33,190 bases of DNA from assembly GCA_910592205.1 (NCBI GenBank), contig CAJVPJ010000234.1, positions 1 through 33,190 of the forward strand, written 5' to 3'. Of this stretch, positions 23,980-33,190 are shown one piece after another. The notes under the pieces are model-generated. The model worked only from the letters and a program-made list of their open reading frames with translations. It did not search any database and was not told the DNA's origin. Within the stretch, counting starts at the first letter, position 1, and each line of letters starts with the position of its first letter. The position numbers and the translations under genes were made by a program. The DNA is from Paraglomus occultum. Taxonomy: Eukaryota; Glomeromycota; Glomeromycetes; Paraglomerales; Paraglomeraceae.

Positions 23980-26199
23980 AAATTAGGACTGTGGTTTCTA
24001 GTAATAAGAAGAGAGAATTCTTTGCAAATTGTATGTGAGAATTGTTTGTCTACGTAGGCGGTAATCTTCATCAGTCGAATGTAAATAGTATTATTCGTTT
24101 CTATAAAATTATAGCATAAATTTCTGTAGATCTTATTCTTGCTGCGGGGTAGTGAAATCATTTGTAGTGATGCTAATAAATTCTGCGGCTGCAGTAATCG
24201 GTCAAGCGGAGATAAGCGGAGGAAGCATAAAAATGAAAACGTCTCGTAAAATCATAATTGGCGACTAACAAATTTCTCTTTCAATATGTATTATCAGAAG
24301 AATGCCAGTCGGCATAGTTAAGGACATCCAAGGCGTTCTATACAGTACGCTCTGTAAAATTAACCCATTTTTTGAAATTTTTACCGGCCATTTTGATTTA
24401 CAGCAGGGACTTTGTAAAAATTTAAGCCCGTTACATTAAATGCAAATCAAAGCCGCACACCGTTTATTTTGTTTGTTGTTAAATCAATCTCTGCGTTTTT
24501 CTTGAGGTCGAATTAGAAGAAAATCGTTATTGTACTTGGCAACAAACATCATCATGTCGTATACGATTATTTGCTTTTGATCATACAGTGATTTTTTCTA
24601 AATGCATTTTAATGATGCCGAAAATAAAATAAAATAAACCAAGAATTACAAAACTTGGTTAGAAAGGTGTCGAGATATGAATATCTGAATTTTTATGGTC
24701 AAATCGCGAGATATCTCTAAGTAAAAACTTCGGCGGGCTGAAATTTTACAGATGTCATGCACGAAAATTTCCAAAGCGTTTACTTGTTCCTGTCTGGAGT
24801 TACGGCCCCGCCACACAGCCGCACAGCAAGCTAGGAGCGTACGGATGCTTATGCTCCCTACTGTATCTGTTGAATCGTTGATTTTTTCTTGTGCCCAACA
24901 TACAACGTAAATAATGGAGTTTTGAGGGCCGTACATTACAACCAATCTCTTTACGAAGTCCTGTAAGGGAATGGGCTTCCACGTCAGCCTAAGCCGACTC
25001 TTTAAGAATATTGCGAGCACCATGTACACAGGAGTTTTGTAAAAATCGTACATATTAATTAAATATGAATTTGACAAAGATAATATTCACTGAGGCGTTT
25101 TTACAAGTTTTTGGAACAGATGACTGATTTTAAGATATGCATATTCACGGCAGTGTTTAGAAAGCATTGTTGTCAGTTCATTTTCAGAAAAAAACTTTAT
25201 TTTACTGAGGCGTTGTCTAATACGAGAATGATAATTCGTTTTCTCACTGCGTAATGTTTGAACACTCGTTGAAGGCGGACACCAATTTTTACAAAGCAAG
25301 ACATACCCAAATTATATACTATTTTATTTAATTTATCACGAAACAACGCATATGCTTTCGAGTTCTCGACGAGGTATTTGGTGTTTGTAGTAAGCGTTTG
25401 TCTGTCCTGAGGCGTTGTTAACAATATCAAAACTTTAGTTTTATTCCTTTCTCCATACCGAGCCTACAATTGATTAACACCGCCAGTTTCGTCCGCATTA
25501 TATACTGTACGCGTTCAATCCTTTCTCTTCGTCACCAAATAATTTTCACATGGCTTACTACCGGCTTCTCCATGCTTGCGAACAAACATTTAAGAACGTA
25601 TTAGCTCACAATGGATAACAATTGCTTACGTCGTCAAAGCGCCGAGTTTGAAGAAACACATGTTCTTTGGGTTGGATGGAGGCCAAATCAATCAATAGTA
25701 AGATCAAATTAACCAAACAACCAAGGTTTTGTACATGTATACTATAAATAATATAAATACAATATTTGACATTATAAACTTTCTTATTTCGCAAAATTAA
25801 GTCTGACCCAGCAACTTTATTATAACGACTTTTGCCTGTATAATCTTTAGCTAATTCTGGTCGAGTATTCGTTTTTTCTTTAACCAACAGCCCCTACTAG
25901 TATTTGTATCTGGTAGTGAATAAAATATTAATCAGTCACGTGTAACTCATGCTAATATTTGTATAAATGCTCGTTCCCAAGTTGGATAATGAATAAACTC
26001 GTTGGGTTTTCCGATCGATTATAAATTAATGTCTAATACTAACGTGATATACTATAATAATAACTAATTCGTATTAAAGTTAGAATTCATTACAATGGAT
26101 AACGTTGTTGTACGACGAGAGTAATCTAAAACAAGTTAGTACAAATACGAATAAGTGTAAAACTGTTTATCACTTTTTAGACATCCGATAATCTCTTCA
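23980..26199. other. Gene-poor 2.2-kb intergenic region
   Basis: The largest frame is a 143-codon minus-strand ORF at 24646-25077 whose translation I do not recognise. Overlapping minus ORFs follow at 25087-25430. They share strand but not frame, and may be remains of a decayed gene or chance. The 10-mer CTGAGGCGTT occurs three times (25090, 25205, 25407). Two similar AT-rich blocks, CTGTAAAATTAACCC near 24353 and TTGTAAAAATTTAAGCCC near 24411, lie close together. Confidence 0.4.
24646..25077 (-). CDS. Doubtful ORF, 143 codons, unrecognised
   Basis: Open frame without known motif. It contains Trp/Cys-bearing segments (VCWAQEKIND; LLACCAAVWRGRNSRQEQV) that are unusual for a random AT-rich frame, but no promoter, splice or family support. 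It could be a fragment of a decayed gene. Listed for completeness. Confidence 0.15.
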   Translation of the reverse strand: MSNSYLINMYDFYKTPVYMVLAIFLKSRLRLTWKPIPLQDFVKRLVVMYGPQNSIIYVVCWAQEKINDSTDTVGSISIRTLLACCAAVWRGRNSRQEQVNALEIFVHDICKISARRSFYLEISRDLTIKIQIFISRHLSNQVL

Positions 26200-27228
26200 A
26201 TGCATCAATGCAGTGGGACACCAGCACATCCTCTATTGTCTTTGCTGACGATACCACCAGTGCCCTGCGGGATACCTCAATCAGAAATACACAATCTCTA
26301 CGCCACCCACTTCAATAATATAGCAAACGTCCTCTTAGTTAATACTTACTTATACCTGCCTAACGATGAAGTATATTCCATAGTGGAGGTTGAATTCTAT
26401 CTTCGAGACACCGCTTCCAATCATGCTGATCCTTACACTCACGGAGATGTGCATCAACTCACGTGCGGGGAATGGTACTTCCATCGCGTTGGGAAGAATG
26501 GGTATCGAGGTGGAACACGTAAAGGTGTGGACCTCACGTTCGGATCTATTAAGAGGAATATTTACGGTGGAATATTGATTCGCAGCATTAAGAATGAACG
26601 AAGCGGTGACGTAATCGAAGGCCCTAGTCTCGTTGTTGACCAAATCTTAAAAGCCTGTGGAGTCAATACGAACGGAGGAATTCGCAAGTTGGTCGAAACG
26701 ATTTGGTCTTTTAAAAAAGGTGCATTGAAGGACATGGAAAACTCCAACAATATGGTCTACCTCGAGTTAAAATCTTCAATCAATAATACGATTACCGCCG
26801 ATAAAGTTGGCATATTACCCGCAACAAAGAAGAGAAAGTTGGGTGAAAGCGGAAGCGAGAGACAACAGAATATTAGTGATGGTAAAAATCCCGCCGAACA
26901 ATATCTATCCGTTTATAACTCTCCGCGCGTGGGACTTACCTTGACAGATAAACAAGAGATAGCCTATCTGTTTAAGCCATACAGATACTTTACTCAACCA
27001 TTTTTGTTAAAAAAAGGACGCGGTCAATTGATTGCTGGCCTTATGGCTACCGTGCGTGACTGTCAGGAAATAGCAAAAATAGCCGGATTAGCTGTTTCCA
27101 CTGTATCGTCGTATTATTCTGATTATGCAGCAGGAAAAGAATCTTGTAATATTGCTGAATTTGTTGGGCAACGCCTGAATACAGTAATGTTTGTTCGCAT
27201 GGCGGGCGCAGTCGATTCAATGAAATAA
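26200..27228 (+). CDS. Bacterial-type protein labelled 3-methyladenine DNA glycosylase-like, 342 aa
   Basis: Intronless frame from ATG to TAA. The core matches a family I know mainly from bacterial genomes, where it is often annotated as 3-methyladenine DNA glycosylase, though the activity is not well proven. Motifs: VEVEFYLRD (about 61-69), DPYTHGD and WYFHRVG (91-97), GYRGGTRKGVDLTFG (100-114), GGILIRSI (122-129) and VIEGPSLVVDQIL. Later come PRVGLTLTD (about 244) and YLFKPYRYFTQP (258-269) with KKGRGQ. These have the spacing expected of one enzyme domain, and the residue 212-235 stretch (KKRKLGESGSE) looks like an inserted basic linker that could act as a nuclear signal. No signal peptide was seen. 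The absence of introns, in contrast to the 17-exon VMA1, fits transfer from bacteria but does not prove it. Catalytic function is unconfirmed. Confidence 0.72.
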   Translation: MHQCSGTPAHPLLSLLTIPPVPCGIPQSEIHNLYATHFNNIANVLLVNTYLYLPNDEVYSIVEVEFYLRDTASNHADPYTHGDVHQLTCGEWYFHRVGKNGYRGGTRKGVDLTFGSIKRNIYGGILIRSIKNERSGDVIEGPSLVVDQILKACGVNTNGGIRKLVETIWSFKKGALKDMENSNNMVYLELKSSINNTITADKVGILPATKKRKLGESGSERQQNISDGKNPAEQYLSVYNSPRVGLTLTDKQEIAYLFKPYRYFTQPFLLKKGRGQLIAGLMATVRDCQEIAKIAGLAVSTVSSYYSDYAAGKESCNIAEFVGQRLNTVMFVRMAGAVDSMK

Positions 27229-27434
27229 AGCGCGTGATTGGCAGATCGTATCACATCCGTACAAGTTTCCAAGAATAGAGATTACACATCTCTTATCTGG
27301 AAAAATCAAAGGCAATCACGTCTGATATATATATATTTGTATACAAGGTCACTATCGAGAGACAAATTTTAAATTACAACCTTACTATTGTTATAGTCTA
27401 CTTGTCCACGCTCTTCGGAGTATACAAAAGAATT

Positions 27435-29580
27435 ATGCATACTCAAGTAAACAACGAGGAACTGGCTGACAGAGGACATGGGAGGAATTTGGACATACCT
27501 CAATGCTTCTGTCAATTAGACGCCTCGTTCGCATACTCCGAAGAGTTTGGTCTACTTTACGAATGTCACTGGATGCATCACAAGGTTGAAGACGGTAAAA
27601 GTGAAGAACCGAGCGAAGAACGAACTGATGATAATGACGCTAAAAGCACAGAACAAGTACCAGAGAACGAGGTACAATCATAAATACCTCATTGCTATTT
27701 CTCAGTTCCGATTTTTAACAGGCTCTTCTATTTCTGAATTTCGTTACCGTTAGTCTCTAATAACAGGGAACGAGAGTTCTGATATAAACACTAAATCAAG
27801 CAAAAGCGATTACGTTTGTGGTTTCCATGTTCACAAAGATGCCTGGGATAGTTTCTTGGCAGGCGAAATTGATCCCAGACATCCTGAGCTCAGTGTATGC
27901 CCATACTTCAACTATACCTTCTGCGTATTCTTTGAAGAGAGAAACACCTACAAACTTGCTTTTCCGCCAACACCGAAATGTCACTGTGGATTTCCTGTTA
28001 CGATTCGATATTCTCATACTCATTTTAAGTATATGTTTGGTTGCGAATTTTATCCAATCGACGGGGCAAAACCGAAATGTGATTGGCATGCCTGGGCAAT
28101 ATCTGTAGCGTTTCCGAAACCCGTAGATAGTATTCATCCATTGACAAACCAGATTCCGGCCAATGTATTAGAATCAATAAACGCTGAACATAGCTCTTTC
28201 GATGAACGTTTCACCAGGAAGACAGAATTAATTGACGAGACATACAATATAGATCAGATTGAGAATCATACGTCAGTGAGAGAAGGAGGGCTACCGGAAA
28301 AAATGCGTAATAACGGAAGAACAATTTCATATCGCCTAGATTCACGTCGCGATCCTCCACGAAAGCTGTATAACGGTTACAGTAAGTCGGATCGACATTC
28401 CAATATCAATGGCTTCGCTGGGAAGCGTTCCAGATCTAATAGCGGTTTCGATCACTCTTACACAAGAGAAAAACATGGTGGCTTTAAATTTACTAGCCGC
28501 GGATATTCTAATTTTAATAATTCGACTAAGCAATCACAGCCTTCCACGAAGATCTCTGATATGTCTCAAACTATGGGTGAAGCCGGATGGGGTCAGCAGA
28601 ATCGGCGGTGTTTAGAAACTGGGTTGGACGCCGGGATATTATGGGGTAACGGAATACAAAATCCAAATAGATCAAACACAAATGATGCGAATCACAACAC
28701 ACAACCCGGTAGCAATTCTATGCGACATCCTCACAAAGAAGAACAACCTAGAAAGAAGTGTCCAGATGATGATGCAATGGAAGATGAAGCCATAGAATTC
28801 CGTAGGAAAGCGATGGTATCTCAAGGCACCTGCCGAAATCATAAGGATTCGATAGAGGATGACCAACACCAACAGAACACAAGAGGTAACCCCAATGTCC
28901 GTCATGGGTATGAACGAGATACATTCTTTGATTCAATATTTACGGAAAAGCCTCGTCCTGATGCGCATGCATTTGAATGTCCTGCGAACACTTATACCAA
29001 GGTTAAACCGCTCAGGATCTCAATCCCGTTGTCATCGACATCAAGCACACCAAACTCTGCATCAAATACGACTTATTCGAATTTGAGATATTATTGCGTG
29101 ATGAACCAGTTTTCACAAACGCGTCCTTGTTTTATTTACGAGCAGTCTAACGTTATTTCGAGTGCAGCTATGGACCGTCAACATCAGCAAATGCGTGATT
29201 TAGACGATGAGATTAAGTTTTTAGAAAATAAAATATCAAGCATGAAGACCGAGAGCGTGCGGCAGAAAAGAATGCAAGAGAACGAAATGGATAGGGAGAT
29301 AAATTTACGACAATCATGCCAGAGGAAAATTATTGAATTAGGCGACATAGTGGCAGGGCAAAAAGCGAAGATACAAGAGTTATTAAAGAAGATGGAGAGC
29401 GATAAAAAGGAAAAAGCAACGGCGAGTATGAAGTGTCGCGTGTGTTTTGAAGAGACTATAACGCATGCCGTTGTACCATGTTATCATTTAGTCATGTGTG
29501 CTAGATGTGTGCATGCTGTGGAAAGATGCTGCGTATGTAGAAGGGAAAAAGAAGATGTTGTGAGAATTTACTTTGGATAG
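27435..29580 (+). CDS. RING-finger protein with two N-terminal Cys/His (GRF-like) modules, 687 aa
   Basis: Exons 27435-27671 and 27754-29580 join in phase 0 across an 82-nt GT-AG intron. Starting at ATG 27435, residues about 26-110 contain CFC, then YECHWMHH, then VCGFHVHKDAW. Residues 153-192 repeat the pattern (KCHCGFPVTIRY, FGCEFYP, KCDWHAWA). The spacing C-x-C, C, C-x-aromatic-H resembles GRF-type zinc fingers, which bind nucleic acid in other proteins. A long disordered Ser/Asn/Arg region follows, then a coiled coil (about 552-638, EIKFLENKISSMKTESVRQK). The C-terminal C3HC4 RING runs 640-680 (CRVCFEE, PCYHLVMCARC, CCVCRRE), with the hydrophobic end VVRIYF typical of IAP-like RINGs. Probably an E3 ubiquitin ligase that dimerises; the target is unknown. 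Upstream frames without the first exon would lose the first zinc module. Confidence 0.82.
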
Positions 29581-30852
29581 AAAAGGAGCTATTTTAATAT
29601 AAATAGGGCTGGGCGGGCCACAATAACTTTATAAATATTGCGTTACTTAATGCTTTGCTTTGACTTCAAAAATTTGACCTTGTGTCGATTGATTTAATAA
29701 AAGTTGAGAACAACTGCTTCACTATTGATCGAATGACCACTTTAATACATGACTGGAGGGTATCGTACCATTCGTAAGGAAATATCTGTAATTTTAACGG
29801 CTGCCGATTGAACACTCACGACATCACATGCAGAGCAATTGGGTCCCGTGTTATAGTTTCTTATTGACCCAAGAGGACGACCACGGAAAGAGAGGAAAGC
29901 GATACTATAAATGAGGGTGAAAGCGAATTTTTTGATTCCGAAAACCTTGCTGATTAGTTTTGGAGCCAATCGAAGAAGCTTTGACGTTCCCAATGACTTG
30001 AATACTGTATAATATCCGGTTATAGACGCTGAATTACCCCGTACCTGTCTTCGTATAGTCTTGTTGCGGTCAATATCATGTTTTATAATGTCAAGTTCAC
30101 CTTGTACCATCTAATAGAGATATGTCCGTTTACTGTAAAAGTTATGGTACAGGGATTGTTGAGCATAACGCGTTGATCAATCCAAGATAGCGAGACGTGG
30201 CACTTTTCCGCATCTTGATTCATTACAATCGACTGAGAGAATTCGACGTGATTATTGCAGTCTTGATTTACATTAACTGATATAAGTTCAGACATTTACC
30301 ATCTGCCATTTGAATTATCAATGAATTGGGAAAATATTAATGTCAATGTGTGTTATTACTTTTGTAACGCGTTTTTCGTTGCTTAGATTTGGTAGCGGAC
30401 ACCCTACTATGATATGTCATTGTGACTATATCCATTAGCTAAGCAGTTACAATGTTTAATGAATAGTCACTAAATTCATGTAATAATGAGAAAGAAGAAT
30501 AATATTAACACGAAATTTCCAAGTAATGTTGACATTAGTCAGCATTGAATTGTCATATTCAGTCTTTTAGTTCAAATTTAACAAACCCCTAATTCGATTT
30601 TTCATTTTTCATTCCACAAAGTGTGCTACTCGCAGTATTAATACAGTCAACTAACTCACACAGCGACCCCCCCAAAATTCCGCCGCTGATCTGTAGATCA
30701 TTTCCAGAAATTGCCTTGCGGAATTGCCGACCCCTCGTTACTATTTTTGGAAGCGGAATACGGACAATTTTCTTATACGTAACTGCAAGTCATGTGATGA
30801 GTTAAAAACTACATAGCTTCTCAAACTATGCATAGCTAATCTCATTCTTTAT
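29581..30852. other. Intergenic containing a doubtful minus-strand ORF pair
   Basis: AT-rich and, apart from the two overlapping minus ORFs listed separately, without recognisable genes. A block with runs of C and an imperfect inverse arrangement (CAAAATTCCGCCGC at about 30671, GCGGAATTGCCGACC at about 30718) lies near the 3' end of the transposon and may mark its boundary. Confidence 0.4.
29742..30295 (-). CDS. Candidate small gene from two overlapping ORFs, unrecognised
   Basis: A 70-codon frame starts at 30295 (MSELISVNVNQDCNNHVEFS) and a 122-codon frame (from 30110 to 29742, MVQGELDIIKHDIDRNK) overlaps it on the same strand in another phase. Removing the 23 nt from GTAAAC to TATTAG (30111-30133) would fuse them in frame, but that is shorter than any other intron here. 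A longer splice or chance overlap is as likely. No family recognised. If real, a small soluble N-terminus is joined to a more hydrophobic C-terminal half. Confidence 0.25.
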
Positions 30853-33190
30853 TTATTTTAAAAACATTGTCCACGGTTTAGAATCTTTCCATGTTCTAGC
30901 TCGCTTACGTTTTTCTCTTGCTTCCTGGATGTCACCCATAATATCATTAATCCGTTTTGTACTATTTAGTAACGCTTGGACATGCTGATAATTTTTCTGT
31001 TCAAATTCTGCCGTTAAATGATCTAAAAATTCTTTTCGCGTTTGGATCTCGTGCCGTAGCTGCTCAACGTCGATCTCGGGAGATTCAGAAACTGTGGCAT
31101 TGTCAATGGGTTCTTGCAAGTGAACCGAATCTATATCATTTTCATTGGTTACTTGCTCTAATCGAAGCATATCATTAGTCTCTTGGTCCGATTCTCTATG
31201 ATCGTCTTTTACAAAACTAATAAATGGCCGTTCCCTGCCTCTTCTGATTTCATTGTAGATTAACCGTTTGGAACACCCGCCAGCAGCAATTACCAAATGT
31301 TTACACAGCAGAAATCGGCTTTGCAGAAAATTGGGACAACTACATACCCATGAAGCATCTGATGTATAATAGTTTTCCCCATTGTGGAAAAGTGTCTTTG
31401 TCCTGCCTATTTCCATTCCCTTTTAAATTCTTCCCACCAATGTGGGTATTGACGGCCGTTTAGTAATTGTAGAAGCCGATTCTCCTGCTGCGGAAGAAGA
31501 TGTTTGCATATAATATAGATTACATGATCCAAACGCGGTCGGTTGAAGCGATACAGGTAATCACGTTTTAGGACTTTCCAATGTGCTTCGATCATCATCG
31601 TCGTTTTGCTGAAAGGTATTTGTGGGTGACATGAACGAGCCCACTTACCTTCAGAATACCAACATGAAAATAGGTAAAACCATAATGCTGAAAGATTATT
31701 TAATCTGCAAAAATCATAGACTTCTTTTGTTGAATTGTAGTGAATTTGATCAGGTGTCAAAGAACCACCACTCACATCAATTGGTATTAATGGATGCAGA
31801 TTAAAATGTCTTTCTATCAGAGTTACAACTGACTTGTGTAAGGATACGGGACAAAATAATGATGTGCTTCCAGGTATCGGTCGAAACGTTGGATCGATAA
31901 AAGGGAATCGTTTAAGGTCACTTTCTTTAATATATGCAAACCTTTGCTGTTCCTTTTTGCTTCGTAACCGAGTTAGAATGGCTCTTTTTATGTGCCATAA
32001 ACACAGCCGTGTTTGTGAGTGTCTCCACACTAATTGTGCAGCATTGATTTCAGCAAAGTCTTTATCGGTAAAAATAAATTTTGGTATTAGGCTTCGATTC
32101 CTAAGCGCCTGGAAGAATTCTATGAGTAATTGTGTCCGAATGGACTCATTATTACCCGAATGTCTACTCGTATCCATTAAACAGTACGCAAGAGGAAATC
32201 CACTTCCATTGATTTCTCCGACGACGCCATATAATTCGAAGCGACCTTTAGCTGTTTTGTAAGTCGCGTCCACATGGGCTTCTTCAATTTGTTGGGCATA
32301 CTTTAGAATCGGTGTTGAGAAAGCAATGGCAACAATATCTGAGGTATTTTAAGTTCACAGTTTTGGCTTCGATACACATTTTTTAGAAGATAGATTGCTG
32401 ATTTTACTGGATCATCGTCGAATTTATAAGCTGACTGAGTGCTTGAACTCCAACAATAGTAAATCTGTTTCGGTGTAATATCTGATAAGTCAAATTTTTT
32501 GGTAAGATATTTTCGCAGTTGTAATGGTTCTAAATGTATATTTTGCCGTATCTCCATGCAGACGTTTTCAGGAAAACTATGTGAGTTTTTTGGACGTTTA
32601 TGCAAATAATTATGTGTTAACATAATGCATGCATAACCGTTTAGCAAGTCTATGCGTATTTGTAACTGGCCTTCACATTTAAAGCGCATAATTCGTTTTC
32701 GATTGGACTGTTTGTAGTCCGCCAGACATTCACTCTGCGAGCAAAGATAATGAACCGTAGACATTTTGTTTCTTTCTTTTGTGGATTTATTTTCTTTCCA
32801 AAAACTTAAATAAATATAATATTGACATTTTATTTGACGGAAATATATAAATCGCATTCGCCTACTAATACTTACTTCCATTTATAACCATCTTCTCTTT
32901 CAACATCAATTCGAAATTTTTAGCGACGTCTTTTGGATTTAAGAATTCGTCAATTTCGAGCTTTATCTGACATGAAATTTCGATGCGTTCGTTATCGACA
33001 ATTACATCATTGTCAAAGCATTCAAAATGACTTCGTAAAAATCGAGGAAATTCTGCTTCCGTTAAAGTTATAAGATGTTCCTCATTGATATTTGGGCCGC
33101 CTGTGAGTGTTGGATTTATTTGTCTCTCGGTTGGATTATTTAGAGTGTCCGAGGACAGAGTTTCTGATCTTTTATTATTTTTTGAACTTT
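30853..33190 (-). mobile_element. MULE-type transposon transposase copy, frame-broken, runs off the right edge
   Basis: Mutator-like transposase region read on the minus strand in four consecutive frames: window edge to about 32882 (open, KDVAKNFELMLKEKMVING), 32881-32303, about 32345-31407 and 31416-30853. The second carries an N-terminal Cys/His region (HYLCSQSECLADYKQ; RFKCEGQLQIRID). The third carries the MULE DDE core: Asp in HVDATYKTAKGRF, Asp in FIFTDKDFAEI, the CLWHIKRA CxxH motif and Glu in MIEAHWKVLKRDY. The last has the SWIM finger WVCSCPNFLQSRFLLCKHL and a coiled-coil tail. Adjacent frames change by a single-base shift near 32880, 32345-32303 and 31410. Catalytic residues are intact, so decay looks recent, or some shifts could be errors or unusual splicing. 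The 5' end and its terminal repeat are beyond the window. Confidence 0.85.

Noticed and set aside
30083-30295. ML/NPC2-type lipid-binding domain in the small minus ORF
   Set aside because: No signal peptide and no matching cysteine pattern.
31407-31416. Programmed -1 frameshift site in the transposase
   Set aside because: The overlap lacks a heptamer X-XXY-YYZ in the correct phase, and another break in the opposite direction exists, so mutation or error is simpler.

Overview
The window looks like nuclear DNA from a fungus. It is AT-rich, most genes are cut by short GT-AG introns of about 60-180 nt, and the proteins include eukaryotic V-ATPase subunit A, DPM3, F-box/LRR and RING proteins. Low-complexity Q/N/S-rich proteins, an oil-body-associated protein and a MULE transposase with a SWIM finger would fit an early-diverging lineage such as Glomeromycotina or another Mucoromycota. 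That placement is inference from gene content, not a database result.

Layout from left to right: (1) the 3' part of a mARC-like MOSC-domain molybdoenzyme, + strand, cut by the left edge; (2) an unrecognised intronless 200-aa charged protein, +, whose promoter carries four ACTGCGG copies; (3) an oil-body-associated protein (DUF1264), -, six exons, divergent from (4) a membrane-anchored short-chain dehydrogenase, +, five exons; (5) DPM3, +, three exons, convergent with (6) the V-ATPase catalytic subunit A gene, -, 17 inferred exons giving 619 aa with no intein; (7) about 4.4 kb with no convincing gene; (8) a Q/N-rich disordered protein, +, followed in tandem by (9) a 1742-aa F-box/LRR protein with a tryptophan-rich disordered tail. 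The two end in what looks like the same short C-terminal module; (10) about 2.2 kb of gene-poor DNA; (11) an intronless gene of a bacterial-type family often labelled 3-methyladenine DNA glycosylase; (12) a RING protein with two Cys/His modules resembling GRF zinc fingers; (13) a doubtful small ORF pair, -; (14) a MULE-type transposon copy, -, broken in three places and running off the right edge.

Functional links: the oil-body protein and the SDR share a 334-bp divergent promoter and may both concern lipid droplets or ER lipids. DPM3 (ER glycosylation) and VMA1 (organelle acidification) are housekeeping endomembrane genes. Exon coordinates were worked out by hand from splice sites, reading phase and family conservation. 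Every multi-exon model listed closes in phase.
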